Shown: positions 17,455-25,480, numbered from the stretch's first letter. The stretch is 64,000 nucleotides of DNA from Acidobacteriota bacterium (GCA_029263395.1 JAJCXO010000221.1:1-64000), one strand, 5' to 3'. Translations and numbers: made by a program. The notes: generated by a model not told the origin, from the letters alone.

Positions 17455-18102
17455 TTACTCCGTCGCCTTCCACCGCGCCAGATCTTGTGGCGTATTGAGG
17501 TTCAGGAAAAGGCGGTGCGGAGCTCCAAAGGCGGCCAGTGCGTCACCCTCGAGACAACGCACCTGCAGGTCGCCGGCCAGCAGCAGGCGGTGAAGCGCCA
17601 ATCGGCCGGCAGCAACCGCGGCCGCCAGGGCAGCCAGAGCTGTTGGACGGTAGAGAGCGCAGAGTGGTTCGATGCCGTGCTGCCAGCGGGGTACGTGGGC
17701 GTCGTAGTTGTTGCCCAGATCCGGAGCTGCTTCGCTTACTGGGGCACTGGGTCGTTCCAGATCGCCGGGTCGTGCCAGATATTCCAGTAGCTCGGTCGTC
17801 ACCGCCGGCAAATCACAGGCCAAGGCGAGTAGATCGTGATCCGGATAAACCGCGGCAGCACCGAGCAGGCCAGCTGCCGGACCGCCGCCCGGGCCATCGG
17901 GTACTGAGCGCTCGTCGGGCAGCACCCGCCGTCCGCGGTCAGCAATCAACACCTTGTCGGTGACCCTTCGCAACCGGGTGACGGCGCGCTCGACCAAGCT
18001 CGAGTCGTCAAGGCGCAATCGAGCCTTGTCGCGACCCATGCGGCGCGAGGCTCCACCCGCCAACACCACTCCGATCACCTGTCGTCGGTCGTTTTTGTCC
18101 AT
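17455..18102 (-). CDS. mobA: molybdenum cofactor guanylyltransferase
   Basis: Adds GMP to molybdopterin to make bis-MGD for molybdoenzymes. The nucleotidyltransferase signature VVLAGGASRRMGRDKARL is near the N-terminus, and LLALACDLPAV (metal-binding Asp) lies about 90 residues later. About 215 residues is normal. I start at ATG 18102 (MDKNDRR). A GTG 18 codons upstream lies in the divergent promoter region and adds no conserved sequence. The partner gene moeA is 19 kb away. Confidence 0.85.
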   Translation of the reverse strand: MDKNDRRQVIGVVLAGGASRRMGRDKARLRLDDSSLVERAVTRLRRVTDKVLIADRGRRVLPDERSVPDGPGGGPAAGLLGAAAVYPDHDLLALACDLPAVTTELLEYLARPGDLERPSAPVSEAAPDLGNNYDAHVPRWQHGIEPLCALYRPTALAALAAAVAAGRLALHRLLLAGDLQVRCLEGDALAAFGAPHRLFLNLNTPQDLARWKATE

Positions 18103-18132
18103 ACCTTGCTCGGGTGCTGCTAAATGGGCCTC

Positions 18133-18141
18133 TGTTATGAT
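18133..18141 (+). promoter_or_regulatory. extended -10 promoter for the cyclophilin gene
   Basis: TGTTATGAT matches an extended -10 (TG-N-TATAAT with one mismatch) about 60 bases before the cyclophilin start. No good -35 is seen at 17 bp, as is usual for extended -10 promoters. Confidence 0.4.
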
Positions 18142-18202
18142 CGGTGGTCTTGCCACCTTTCAAAGGTGCTGAACCAACTCATACAAACAGCGGAGGAGAG
18201 AG

Positions 18203-18691
18203 ATGTTTGCCGTCATAGAGACCGATAAGGGAGATATCCGTTTAGAGCTCACCCCCAACGAGACTCCGATGACCGTGGCCAATTTCGTCAATCTGGCGGA
18301 ACGCGGTTATTACAACGGGGTCACCTTCCATCGCGTGATCCCCAACTTCATGGTCCAAGGGGGAGATCCTACCGCGACCGGCAGCGGTGGCCCAGGTTAC
18401 CGTTTCGGAGATGAGATCACCGATCTGAAACATGACAGCCCAGGTACGTTGTCGATGGCCAACGCCGGCCCCGGCACCAATGGCAGTCAATTCTTCATTA
18501 CGCACCTCGAGACCCCTTGGCTCGACGGCAAACATACGGTGTTTGGCCGCGTGGTCTCGGGCCAAGATGTGGTCAACTCCATCGCTGGTGGCGACGCGAT
18601 GAAGTCCGTCACCATCGAAGGCGACACCACCGCTCTCATGGAGAGCATGAAAGACCACGTCAACGGCTGGAACGCGACACTCGACGGATAG
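18203..18691 (+). CDS. cyclophilin-type peptidyl-prolyl isomerase
   Basis: 162-residue cytoplasmic PpiB-like cyclophilin that speeds proline cis-trans isomerisation during folding. Signature residues: [38 protein letters not shown] (Arg/Phe/Gln active site), [19 protein letters not shown] and [11 protein letters not shown]. No signal peptide is present. A strong SD (GGAGGAGAG) precedes the ATG. Confidence 0.95.
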   Translation: MFAVIETDKGDIRLELTPNETPMTVANFVNLAERGYYNGVTFHRVIPNFMVQGGDPTATGSGGPGYRFGDEITDLKHDSPGTLSMANAGPGTNGSQFFITHLETPWLDGKHTVFGRVVSGQDVVNSIAGGDAMKSVTIEGDTTALMESMKDHVNGWNATLDG

Positions 18692-18754
18692 GTTCGACAG
18701 CAAGGCGTCTTGTCGGCTTCTTCGATGGTGCCAACGATGCCTTGAGCGCAGCAG

Positions 18755-18842
18755 GCACGGGGATAAATCCCCGTGCTAAAAGCTGCGCCGGCTTTAGTCG
18801 GCTTCAGCCGGCGTATTTCATAACACGGGCCTTTAGGCCCGT
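18755..18842. repeat. three-hairpin REP-like intergenic element
   Basis: Three palindromes in 88 bases. Arms GCACGGGGAT at 18755-18764/18767-18776 are separated by two bases. Arms CGCCGGCT at 18786-18793 and AGCCGGCG at 18806-18813 follow. Arms ACGGGCC at 18825-18831 and GGCCCGT at 18836-18842 complete the set. The element lies between convergent genes and could also act as a bidirectional transcription barrier. The layout resembles REP/BIME elements mobilised by RAYT transposases; no RAYT gene is in the window. Confidence 0.75.
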
Positions 18843-18859
18843 CAGATGTGGGGCGGCCG

Positions 18860-19159
18860 TCAGCTGGCGGCTTCGTCGGCCCGGGTCACGTGGTGGGCCT
18901 TGAGGCCTTTGGGGCTGTCGACAACTTCGAAGCGGACGCGTTCGCCCTCCACCAAGGCCTCACCGGCGACGTCGGTGTAATGAACGAAGATGTCTTGGTC
19001 CTCGCCGTTGTACTCGTGCTCGATGAAGCCGTAGCCTTTGGCGAGGCTGTACCACTTCACGGTCCCGATGGCCCAGTCGCCAGATGGCAGGTTCGCATCT
19101 GCCAGGCCTCCGACCGCCGTGACAGGAGATGGCGATGAAGGTGCGGCTTCCTGCGACAT
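18860..19159 (-). CDS. cold-shock domain protein
   Basis: 99-residue single-stranded nucleic-acid-binding protein of the CspA family. The CSD occupies about residues 30-95: GTVKWYSLAKGYGFIE contains RNP1 and QDIFVHYTDV contains RNP2. An extra Ala/Ser/Pro-rich N-terminal segment of about 28 residues precedes it. I start at ATG 19159 because GGAAGGAG lies eight bases upstream. An in-frame ATG at 19219 has no SD. Confidence 0.92.
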   Translation of the reverse strand: MSQEAAPSSPSPVTAVGGLADANLPSGDWAIGTVKWYSLAKGYGFIEHEYNGEDQDIFVHYTDVAGEALVEGERVRFEVVDSPKGLKAHHVTRADEAAS

Positions 19160-19566
19160 GATCGGGCTCCTTCCAAGGTGGCTCGACTGCTGGGGCGAAA
19201 CATCCGCCCGCGTGAGCACCTATAAACATATACGGGGCTCGCGATAAATCGGTCCACACCTGGAGAATGGCGCCTGGAGATCCCGCAAAACCACGCATCG
19301 AAAGCTCGGTCGGTCTTGTGGGCTGCGCCGCAGTTCCGGAAACTCGCCGGATCTCCCGCAACATGTCCAAGTTCTTGTGGTGCTAACGCATCCGAGATGC
19401 CAGCAGATGCGCAGCTCAAACACGCTCGCTGCTTGCTCGCTCCACAAGACCTCCCTCACCGAGCCGCCTATGGCAAAACGGGATGAGATCTAGAATAGGG
19501 CTGGCGCTATCGATCAGGGGGGTAATCGACTGACCAGGGATTGAGGCGGGGGAGGGTGAGAAAGGA
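19160..19566. other. csp leader and tRNA flank
   Basis: 407 bases without a recognisable gene. The part next to the cold-shock gene (19160-19260) would be its 5' leader, and cspA-type genes often have long structured leaders. A TATA-rich block near 19220-19240 is the best promoter candidate. Nothing else stands out. Confidence 0.35.
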
Positions 19567-19653
19567 TGGTGCCGAAGGCCGGACTCGAACCGGCACGGGT
19601 ATTACCCCACACGGCCCTCAACCGTGCGCGTCTACCAATTCCGCCACTTCGGC
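19567..19653 (-). tRNA. tRNA-Leu (anticodon GAG)
   Basis: Folded by eye on the minus strand. Acceptor arms GCCGAAG (19653-19647) and CTTCGGC (19577-19571) are followed by discriminator A and an encoded CCA (19569-19567). The anticodon stem CACGG/CCGTG encloses the loop TTGAGGG, giving anticodon GAG, which reads CUC/CUU. A long variable arm, as in class II tRNALeu, and a T-loop GGTTCGAGTCC are present. It lies just downstream of secG, a linkage also known from E. coli (secG-leuU). Confidence 0.95.
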
Positions 19654-19719
19654 AAGAATGCGGAGTCTACAAAAGCCGAGCGTCGAGGACAACTAGCCCG
19701 GCAACTTGTTGTGCGTCAC

Positions 19720-20172
19720 CTATCCGTCGGTGGTCCCCCCACCTTCGGTAGCATCACCTTCAGTGGCCTCGCCGGTTGGCTCCAGCGCGTCGAACTCCTC
19801 GGTTTCGGCTTGGACGCCTTCATCGGTGCCGTCGTCTTCAGGTAGGGCGCCGACAACTTCTTCGGGTTCCTCGACCTCTTCACCGTCCTGAGTCGCGGCA
19901 GCTTCCTCTGCGACAGGGACATCGCTCATCACCGAGCTACCGCCGCCTTCTTTCTGCAAGACGCCGATGACCAGGGTGGTGATGATGAAGCCGACAAAGC
20001 CAAAAACTGTCATCTTGTGAAGCAGGGTCGCAGCTCCGCGGGCGCCGAACGCCGTCATCGTGCCGCCGCCGCCGAAGACCGAAAGATCCGCGCCTTTGCC
20101 TTGCTGCAGCAAGACGACGAGGATCAAGAAGAGACAGTTAAACACGTGGATCGTGGAAAACAGGTAGATCAT
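19720..20172 (-). CDS. secG: preprotein translocase subunit SecG
   Basis: Inner-membrane subunit of SecYEG. Two hydrophobic helices (about residues 5-24 and 53-72) flank the conserved QQGKGADLSVFGGG loop and TAFGARG. The core ends near residue 75 and is followed by an unusual tail of about 75 residues rich in Glu, Gly, Asp and Thr, making the protein about twice the common SecG length. The tail should be periplasmic if topology is standard. tpiA lies upstream and tRNA-Leu downstream. Confidence 0.9.
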   Translation of the reverse strand: MIYLFSTIHVFNCLFLILVVLLQQGKGADLSVFGGGGTMTAFGARGAATLLHKMTVFGFVGFIITTLVIGVLQKEGGGSSVMSDVPVAEEAAATQDGEEVEEPEEVVGALPEDDGTDEGVQAETEEFDALEPTGEATEGDATEGGGTTDG

Positions 20173-20255
20173 GTCCGGAAAACCTCAGGAATGAGTGAGT
20201 CAATGCGCTTGGGGCCGGCGGCCTAGCCTAAGACGGACCTTGTCCTGCAACAGGC

Positions 20256-21038
20256 CTAACCTCGATGCCGGGCGCAAACGTCGATGATATCGAGGAATTT
20301 CCCAGAGTCAAGGCTTGCGCCACCAACCAGGAAACCATCAATGTCTCGTTGGGCGATGAGATCCGCCACATTGGAGGGGTTGGCGGAGCCTCCGTAGAGG
20401 ATGCGAGTGGTCGCCGCACGCTCTTCGCCGACCAATTCGGCGAGGGTCTGACGCAGGAACGCATGCGCTTGTTGGGCAATTTCCGGCGTCGCCACCTCGC
20501 CGGTACCGATGGCCCAGATCGGCTCGTAAGCGATTTCGAACGATGCCGGTTTGGAAGCCAAGGCAGCCGTCAGTTGGCGGCGTAACACTGCCAACGTTTG
20601 TTCGGCACGGCGTTCATTACCCGACTCGCCGAGACAAATCAACGGCAGCAGGCCGTGGTCGGTGGCTGCCCGCGCCTTACGACCGATCAGTGCGTCGTCC
20701 TCGCCGTGGTCTTGCCGGCGTTCGCTGTGGCCACACAGCACCCAGCCGCATCCAGCGTCGGCGAGCTGTGGCCCCGATACGTCGCCGGTGTGGGCGCCGC
20801 TGGCGTCAGGGTGCATATCTTGGCCGCCGAGCGAGATGGCGCTACCTTGGATCTGTCGTGCGACCGTCGTCAGCAGCGTTGCGGTCGGGAACAGCACGAC
20901 ATCGGCCGCCCCGGCGCCCTCCAGTTTGGCTGGCAGCCCGCCGGTCAAACCCTGGCATAAAACCTCGGCGTCGCGTCGCAGTAGATTCATTTTCCAATTG
21001 CCCGCCGCCACGGGCCGTCTGTTGCCGTTACTCATCAT
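20256..21038 (-). CDS. tpiA: triosephosphate isomerase
   Basis: Interconverts DHAP and glyceraldehyde-3-phosphate. Active-site elements: AGNWKMN (Lys) near residue 14, LCGHSERR (His) at about 98, AYEPIWAIGTG (Glu and loop 6) at about 168, and YGGSANPSN near 215. The 260-residue length is normal. Two adjacent ATG codons (21038 and 21035) are possible; the second has the better spacing to GGAGG. The upstream region (21039-21187) also carries the putative sigma-54 promoter of the divergent kinase gene. Confidence 0.96.
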   Translation of the reverse strand: MMSNGNRRPVAAGNWKMNLLRRDAEVLCQGLTGGLPAKLEGAGAADVVLFPTATLLTTVARQIQGSAISLGGQDMHPDASGAHTGDVSGPQLADAGCGWVLCGHSERRQDHGEDDALIGRKARAATDHGLLPLICLGESGNERRAEQTLAVLRRQLTAALASKPASFEIAYEPIWAIGTGEVATPEIAQQAHAFLRQTLAELVGEERAATTRILYGGSANPSNVADLIAQRDIDGFLVGGASLDSGKFLDIIDVCARHRG

Positions 21039-21083
21039 GTGCCTCCGGTCGGCCAGTGTATCTCACTGTCGATCCGCTCTGTC

Positions 21084-21099
21084 CGGCATGCTCCTTGCT
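21084..21099 (+). promoter_or_regulatory. candidate sigma-54 promoter of the HK-RR operon
   Basis: CGGCATGCTCCTTGCT matches the -24/-12 consensus TGGCAC-N5-TTGCW at all but two positions. It has the invariant GG (21085-21086) and GC (21097-21098) exactly ten bases apart. It lies about 90 bases before the histidine kinase ATG. A short dyad CAGTG-N5-CACTG at 21054-21068 is just upstream. Confidence 0.55.
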
Positions 21100-21110
21100 A
21101 ACCTTGGTCT

Positions 21111-21148
21111 TTCGAATCCCAACGGGGTCTTCGAATCCCAACGGGCCC
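21111..21148. repeat. 19-bp tandem duplication in HK leader
   Basis: Two copies of TTCGAATCCCAACGGGGTC (second ending CCC) at 21111 and 21130. They fall in the leader just after the predicted transcription start of the kinase gene. Confidence 0.85.
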
Positions 21149-21187
21149 GATGTTGCGATTCGGGCACGAGCTTGGACAGGAGCAGAC

Positions 21188-23032
21188 ATGTCGTTGCGAC
21201 TCAGACTTTTTCTTTTGATGGGCGGCTTGGTGGCCGTGTTGGTGCTCGCCCAATGGTGGTTCGTGCGTCTGCTGACCCGCGACCTTTCTTCTGAACTCGA
21301 CGTTGTGGTCACGTCGGTAGGCGAGTCGATGGTAGCAATGTTCAAGAGTTCAGATTTTGATCTCGAGAAAATGTTGCCCGGCGAAGGTCTGAAATCTTGT
21401 AGCGGTGACGACTGCGCGGAGATGGATTTTGAAACTCAGGTCAAGCTTGTGGAATGTTTGGTCGGCGACTGCGAAGACCTGGAGATGACCCGGCGCATCG
21501 TCCGCATCAATGGCAAGGAGGTGATCGACGATCATCCGCCCCAAGTCATCCATCAACGGGTCGACAGCTCGGCGTCTCAGCAGGGCAGCCGCGTGCTCAT
21601 CGAGCGTTATCGTACCGAGCCTGTCAGCGGCCACGGATCCGCTGCGGCGACAACGAAGGACGCTGTGGAGGATTCGCAGGTGCCGGCCATCCCTGCCGAC
21701 AGAGACCGGCCCGTCCTCGAAGACGGCTCACATTCCGCTGACGAGCACAGTTCCAGCCACAGCTACGCCTACGTCATCAACGATGAGGACAGCACGTTGT
21801 CTCAGCAGTTGGTGCTCGAACGCTTCGAAGAGCAGCTCAGTGAGCATGTCAAAATCCATGTCGAGCACAAGGACGGTGACCAGTTCTTGTGGATGGGCAC
21901 CCCCAGCTCCGGTCACCGTGTGCGTATTCCGCGACAAGGTTTTGCCGATAAGTTGGAGCGCTTTTCCCAGCGATTGGTGTTCGGTTCGTTGGGCTTCTTG
22001 GTCCTCGGCTTGATGATCGTGGCCGCGGTCTCCCATCGTGTCACGACGCCCTTGCGGCAGCTCTCGGGGGCGGCCCGCCAAGTCGGCACCGGGGCGCTTG
22101 GTACCCAGGTACCCGGACGTGCCGACGGTGAGGTCGGCGAGGCGATTCAAGCGTTCAACCGCATGTCCGGCCAACTCGCCGAGCTCGACACCCGGGCCCG
22201 CGCCGCCGATGCCCACCAACACCTCGGCGAAATTGGCGAGATCGCTCGCGGGCTCGCCCACACCTTGCGCAATCCTCTGAATGCTCTGGGTTTGTCCGTA
22301 GAAGAGCTGGCCGTCCAGGCGGACGGTGCCGGTGGCGCTCGAGCCGCGACCGCAAGCCTGGCCGAGTCGGCGCGGCGGCAAATTCGTCGTATCGACAGCA
22401 GTATCCGTTCCTTCCTGGTCCTCGCCAGCCAGAGCGGTGGTGTGGTCGGTGCTGTGGATCTTCGCGAGCTGATCGAAGATGTGGGTCTCGAAGCGTTACA
22501 AGACAGCCGGGGTGCATTACAAGAGGGCCCGTGTGTGAAACTCGACCTCCAGGTGGCAGCCGATCTGCCGCCGTTGTGTGGCGTCGAGCCTGAACTGCGG
22601 GCGGTGCTACAGGCGTTGGTGGTCAACGCCGTTGAAGCCTCCCCCGCGGGTGGTCGGGTCACCGTGCGAGCGTCCTTGGATGATCCCGCCGAGAAGAGGC
22701 TGCGGATCGAAATCGACGACGAGGGGAGCGGCCTGCCGCCGGAGGTGCGGGAGCGCCTCTTCACCCCCCACCTCACCACCAAGGCTAACGGTTCCGGCAT
22801 GGGCCTTTTCCTGGCTCACCGCATCGCCACCAATCGTTACGGAGGCCAACTCGAGCTGGTCGACCGCGACCCGGTCGGTACCCGCGCCGTGCTCGAGCTC
22901 GGCGAGCGCACAACCGAACCGCCGGGTGCTGGTCGGGCGGACACAAGGCCCGCCCCTACACCGAATGGTGGTCGGGCAGACCGGAGGTCCTCCCGTACAC
23001 CGCCGGACGGGGGCTGGTTTCAGGAGCTGTGA
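21188..23032 (+). CDS. membrane histidine kinase, partner of NtrC-type regulator
   Basis: 615-residue sensor kinase. TM1 is at about 7-29 and a large periplasmic domain at about 30-262. That domain contains four Cys (71, 76, 90, 95), many Asp/Glu and a His-rich patch (SHSADEHSSSHS, 181-192). TM2 is at about 263-282, then HAMP. The dimerisation domain has His358 in LAHTLRNPLNALGL, followed by an N-box/G-box ATPase (NAVEASPAGG, GSGMGLFLAHRI). AGGAG stands five bases before the ATG. The last roughly 35 residues are encoded by a two-copy REP-like element and have no kinase function that I can see. The stop overlaps the regulator start (TGATG). The acidic, Cys/His-bearing sensor domain suggests metal or redox sensing, which is inference. 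Confidence 0.88.
   Translation: MSLRLRLFLLMGGLVAVLVLAQWWFVRLLTRDLSSELDVVVTSVGESMVAMFKSSDFDLEKMLPGEGLKSCSGDDCAEMDFETQVKLVECLVGDCEDLEMTRRIVRINGKEVIDDHPPQVIHQRVDSSASQQGSRVLIERYRTEPVSGHGSAAATTKDAVEDSQVPAIPADRDRPVLEDGSHSADEHSSSHSYAYVINDEDSTLSQQLVLERFEEQLSEHVKIHVEHKDGDQFLWMGTPSSGHRVRIPRQGFADKLERFSQRLVFGSLGFLVLGLMIVAAVSHRVTTPLRQLSGAARQVGTGALGTQVPGRADGEVGEAIQAFNRMSGQLAELDTRARAADAHQHLGEIGEIARGLAHTLRNPLNALGLSVEELAVQADGAGGARAATASLAESARRQIRRIDSSIRSFLVLASQSGGVVGAVDLRELIEDVGLEALQDSRGALQEGPCVKLDLQVAADLPPLCGVEPELRAVLQALVVNAVEASPAGGRVTVRASLDDPAEKRLRIEIDDEGSGLPPEVRERLFTPHLTTKANGSGMGLFLAHRIATNRYGGQLELVDRDPVGTRAVLELGERTTEPPGAGRADTRPAPTPNGGRADRRSSRTPPDGGWFQEL
22931..23003. repeat. REP-like direct repeat within a coding end
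   Basis: Two related units of about 33 bases, each beginning GGTCGGGC and ending TACACCG. Each can form a hairpin (first: GGGCGG/CCGCCC). They are translated as the C-terminal tail of the histidine kinase. A third, inverted relative is at 25388-25416. Confidence 0.75.
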
Positions 23033-24387
23033 TGAGTGAAACACGTGTCCTAGTGGTCGAAGACGACGGCGACCAGCGTCAACTGGTGTCGAGTATCTTG
23101 CGCTCTCGCAACTACCTGGTCGCCGAAGCCGACTCCTTGGCTGCTGCTCGCACCGAGCTTTCTGCCTCACCAGTCGATCTGGTGCTCTCCGATTGGAAAC
23201 TGCCCGATGGCGACGGCACCGAACTGCTGAAAGACGTGCGTACCGAGCACCCCGAAGCGGCGTTTATTACTGTCACCGCCTATGGCACCATTGCTCGCGC
23301 CGTCGAGGCGATCCACCTCGGTGCTGATGACTATCTGGCCAAACCTTTCGAGCGTCAGGCCTTGCTGTTGGCGATCGAGAAAGTGCTGCGCTCCAGGCGG
23401 CTGGAAGACGAAAATCGGCGTCTCGCCGAAGCCCTCGGTGAGCGTGACCGCCTGGTCGATTTGGTTGGCAGCGCTCCCAGCATGCAGCGCCTGTTTCGCC
23501 AAGTCGAGAAGCTGGCGGCTACCGATGCCACCATCCTCCTCACCGGCGAGAGCGGCACCGGCAAAGAGCTGGCTGCCCGCGCTTTACATGCTTTGTCCCG
23601 CCGCGCCGCGCAGCCCTTCGTGCCGGTCAACTGCGCTGCGATCCCCGAGGGGTTGCTGGAGTCCGAGTTCTTCGGCGTCGAAAAAGGGGCCTACACCGGT
23701 GCCGATCGCTCCCGTGAGGGTAAGTTCGAAGCCGCCGACGGAGGCAGTCTGTTTCTAGACGAAGTGGGCGAGTTGCCGATCGCCATCCAGCCCAAGCTGC
23801 TGCGGGTGCTACAAGAAGGGCGTTTCAGCCGTGTCGGTGGTGCTCGCGAGCAGTCCTCGGACGCCCGTTTGATCGCCGCCACCAACCGTGATCTGGCGGC
23901 CGAAGTCGAGCGTGGTGGATTTCGCGAGGATCTTTACTATCGCCTCAATGTGGTGCCCTTGAGGATGCCGCCCTTGCGCGAACGCCGCGAAGATATCCCG
24001 CGCCTGGTTGAGCATTTTACCGCCCGTGCCGCCCGCCGCCATGGGATCGCCGTGCGTCCTTTTCCCCGTCAGCTCATGAAGCGTTTGCTCGACTACGGCT
24101 GGCCTGGCAACGTCCGTGAGCTCGGCAACGCCGTCGAGCGCTTGTTGCTGCTGGCCGAAGATGGCCACGCTTCCGTCGAGGATCTGCCCCAGGACATGGC
24201 CTTGCGTCCCAAAGCCGCCAGCGGTTTCCGCCTACCTCCTGGTGGCATCTCTTGGGAGTCTCACGAGCGCGCCTGCCTCTCCCAAGCCCTCGAACAGGCC
24301 AATGGCAACCGCGCCCAGGCTGCTCGTCTGCTCGAGCTGCCGTACAAAGCCTTCCTCTACCGGCTCGAGAAACATGGTCTGGAGTAG
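23032..24387 (+). CDS. NtrC-family sigma-54-dependent response regulator
   Basis: 451-residue activator of RNA polymerase-sigma-54. The receiver domain covers about 1-120, with phospho-acceptor Asp in LVLSDWKLPDGDG. The AAA+ domain carries Walker A GESGTGKE, the sigma-54-contacting loop as GAYTGA (an accepted variant of GAFTGA) and Walker B LFLDEVGEL. A Fis-type HTH (GNRAQAARLLELPYKAFLYR) sits at the end. I use ATG 23032 (AGGAG five bases upstream) rather than GTG 23029. Translation is coupled to the kinase. A near-perfect sigma-54 promoter lies 100 bases downstream, before the secreted-protein gene. Confidence 0.93.
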   Translation: MSETRVLVVEDDGDQRQLVSSILRSRNYLVAEADSLAAARTELSASPVDLVLSDWKLPDGDGTELLKDVRTEHPEAAFITVTAYGTIARAVEAIHLGADDYLAKPFERQALLLAIEKVLRSRRLEDENRRLAEALGERDRLVDLVGSAPSMQRLFRQVEKLAATDATILLTGESGTGKELAARALHALSRRAAQPFVPVNCAAIPEGLLESEFFGVEKGAYTGADRSREGKFEAADGGSLFLDEVGELPIAIQPKLLRVLQEGRFSRVGGAREQSSDARLIAATNRDLAAEVERGGFREDLYYRLNVVPLRMPPLRERREDIPRLVEHFTARAARRHGIAVRPFPRQLMKRLLDYGWPGNVRELGNAVERLLLLAEDGHASVEDLPQDMALRPKAASGFRLPPGGISWESHERACLSQALEQANGNRAQAARLLELPYKAFLYRLEKHGLE

Positions 24388-24404
24388 GGAGCTGAGGCAA
24401 GAAT

Positions 24405-24445
24405 CCTCCTGCTCATATCGGCAATCGTCTCTCCATATCAGGAGG
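24405..24445. promoter_or_regulatory. possible activator-binding dyad
   Basis: Inverted arms CCTCCTG (24405-24411) and CAGGAGG (24439-24445) lie 40-80 bases upstream of the sigma-54 -24 element, a position suited to an enhancer. ATATC is repeated between them. This is only a positional suggestion. Confidence 0.3.
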
Positions 24446-24485
24446 TGGATGCGATTCGATTCCGGGCTGTACCCCCTCCCAGGCG

Positions 24486-24501
24486 TGGCACGGTCATTGC
24501 T
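24486..24501 (+). promoter_or_regulatory. sigma-54 (-24/-12) promoter
   Basis: TGGCAC-GGTCA-TTGCT matches the -24/-12 consensus at every defined position, with GG (24487-24488) and GC (24499-24500) ten bases apart. Transcription should begin near 24512, giving a leader of about 85 bases before the secreted His/Asp-rich protein. The gene for an NtrC-family activator is immediately upstream. Confidence 0.85.
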
Positions 24502-24596
24502 CATAGGCAGGGTATCGACAGTTCTTAGCCAGAGACCCCTGCCAATCCCATCAGACCTGACCTTCCCGAGACCAACCCTTCCCAGGAGGACAATCC

Positions 24597-25244
24597 ATGA
24601 AAGCCATCCACGCCATCCTCGCCGTTGCTATCGCCAGCCTTATCGGCTCTGCCTTCAGCTTTGCCGACGAAGACATCCACATCAAGAGCAACATCCAGAT
24701 CAAACTCGACGGTGACGCCGAGTTGATCTCCATTGACGCCGCAGACCTCGAAATAGGTGAGACCCACGAGAGCTACACCGACTCTGGCAAACGCGTCTTG
24801 CTCACCCGTACCGATGAAGGCCTCGAGCTCGAAGTGGACGGCAAGCGCATCGACGTTGGCATGTCTGGTCTCCACGGCGAGCACGGCGAAGGTCATCACT
24901 CGGTCTTCGTCCATGGCGATTCCGACGCCAAAGTCATCATCAAGAGCCTCGATGGCCACGGCAAGCACAGCCAACGGTATGCCTTCATCCAAGGTGATCA
25001 CGACTGCGAAGGCGACGAAGACTGCGACCATGGTCTACACCATTGGATCCAAGCGGGTGACGAAGATGTCGACATCGTCATCGAGCGCATCGGCGCCGCC
25101 GAACATCTCGAAGCCTCCGGCGTCCTCGACGACCTCGACGACGAAACCCGTCAACGCATCCTCGACACCTTGAACGAGATGCATCCTCGCATCATCAAGA
25201 AGAAGATTGTTGTGCACGAAGAAGTGCACGAAGGGGTCAACTGA
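24597..25244 (+). CDS. secreted His/Asp-rich protein, predicted sigma-54 target
   Basis: 215 residues, no family recognised. A signal peptide covers residues 1-23 (cleavage after FSFA). The mature part is rich in Asp, Glu and His: GLHGEHGEGHHSVFVHGDSD, GHGKHSQ, GDHDCEGDEDCDHGLHHW (two Cys). The C-terminal end is helical (LDDETRQRILDTLNEMHPRI) with KKKIVVHEEVHEGVN at the tail. This composition suggests divalent-metal binding in the periplasm. AGGAGG precedes the ATG by seven bases. Its own sigma-54 promoter lies upstream and a strong terminator downstream, so it is a single-gene unit. By layout it is analogous, though not visibly homologous, to zinc-binding ZraP. Confidence 0.8.
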   Translation: MKAIHAILAVAIASLIGSAFSFADEDIHIKSNIQIKLDGDAELISIDAADLEIGETHESYTDSGKRVLLTRTDEGLELEVDGKRIDVGMSGLHGEHGEGHHSVFVHGDSDAKVIIKSLDGHGKHSQRYAFIQGDHDCEGDEDCDHGLHHWIQAGDEDVDIVIERIGAAEHLEASGVLDDLDDETRQRILDTLNEMHPRIIKKKIVVHEEVHEGVN

Positions 25245-25298
25245 TCTCCGGCTAGATTTGTCGGGGTGCTGCTGCGTCCGTAGCGACCCGTGGGATCG

Positions 25299-25335
25299 CC
25301 AAAAACATCGGAAGCCAAGCTTCCGATGTTTTTGG
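25299..25335. terminator. perfect rho-independent (bidirectional) terminator
   Basis: A 17-bp perfect inverted repeat (arms 25299-25315 and 25319-25335, CCAAAAACATCGGAAGC and its complement) has a three-base loop. The arms end in A5/T5, giving a U-tract in either direction. It lies 55 bases after the His/Asp-rich protein gene. Confidence 0.92.
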
Positions 25336-25387
25336 GTCCGGGGCTTGGGACGCATCACGTTTGGGGGGATGTCTGAGTGTAGAGGTC

Positions 25388-25416
25388 TGTAGGGGAGGGC
25401 CTTGTGTCCTCCCTTC
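25388..25416. repeat. REP-like hairpin
   Basis: GTAGGGGAGGGCCTTGTGT followed by CCTCCC forms a GGGAGG/CCTCCC hairpin. It is the inverted relative of the units at 22931-23003, which read GTAGGGGCGGGCCTTGTGT on the other strand. Same family, different orientation. Confidence 0.7.
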
Positions 25417-25442
25417 TAGGATCCAGGGGGCAATGAGTCGTA

Positions 25443-25480
25443 TAAGCTACGAGTGAGTAAGCTACTTGGCTCGTAGCTTA
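25443..25480. repeat. 11-bp inverted repeat
   Basis: Arms TAAGCTACGAG (25443-25453) and CTCGTAGCTTA (25470-25480) are separated by 16 bases that contain a third AAGCTAC-like copy. Function unknown. Confidence 0.6.
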
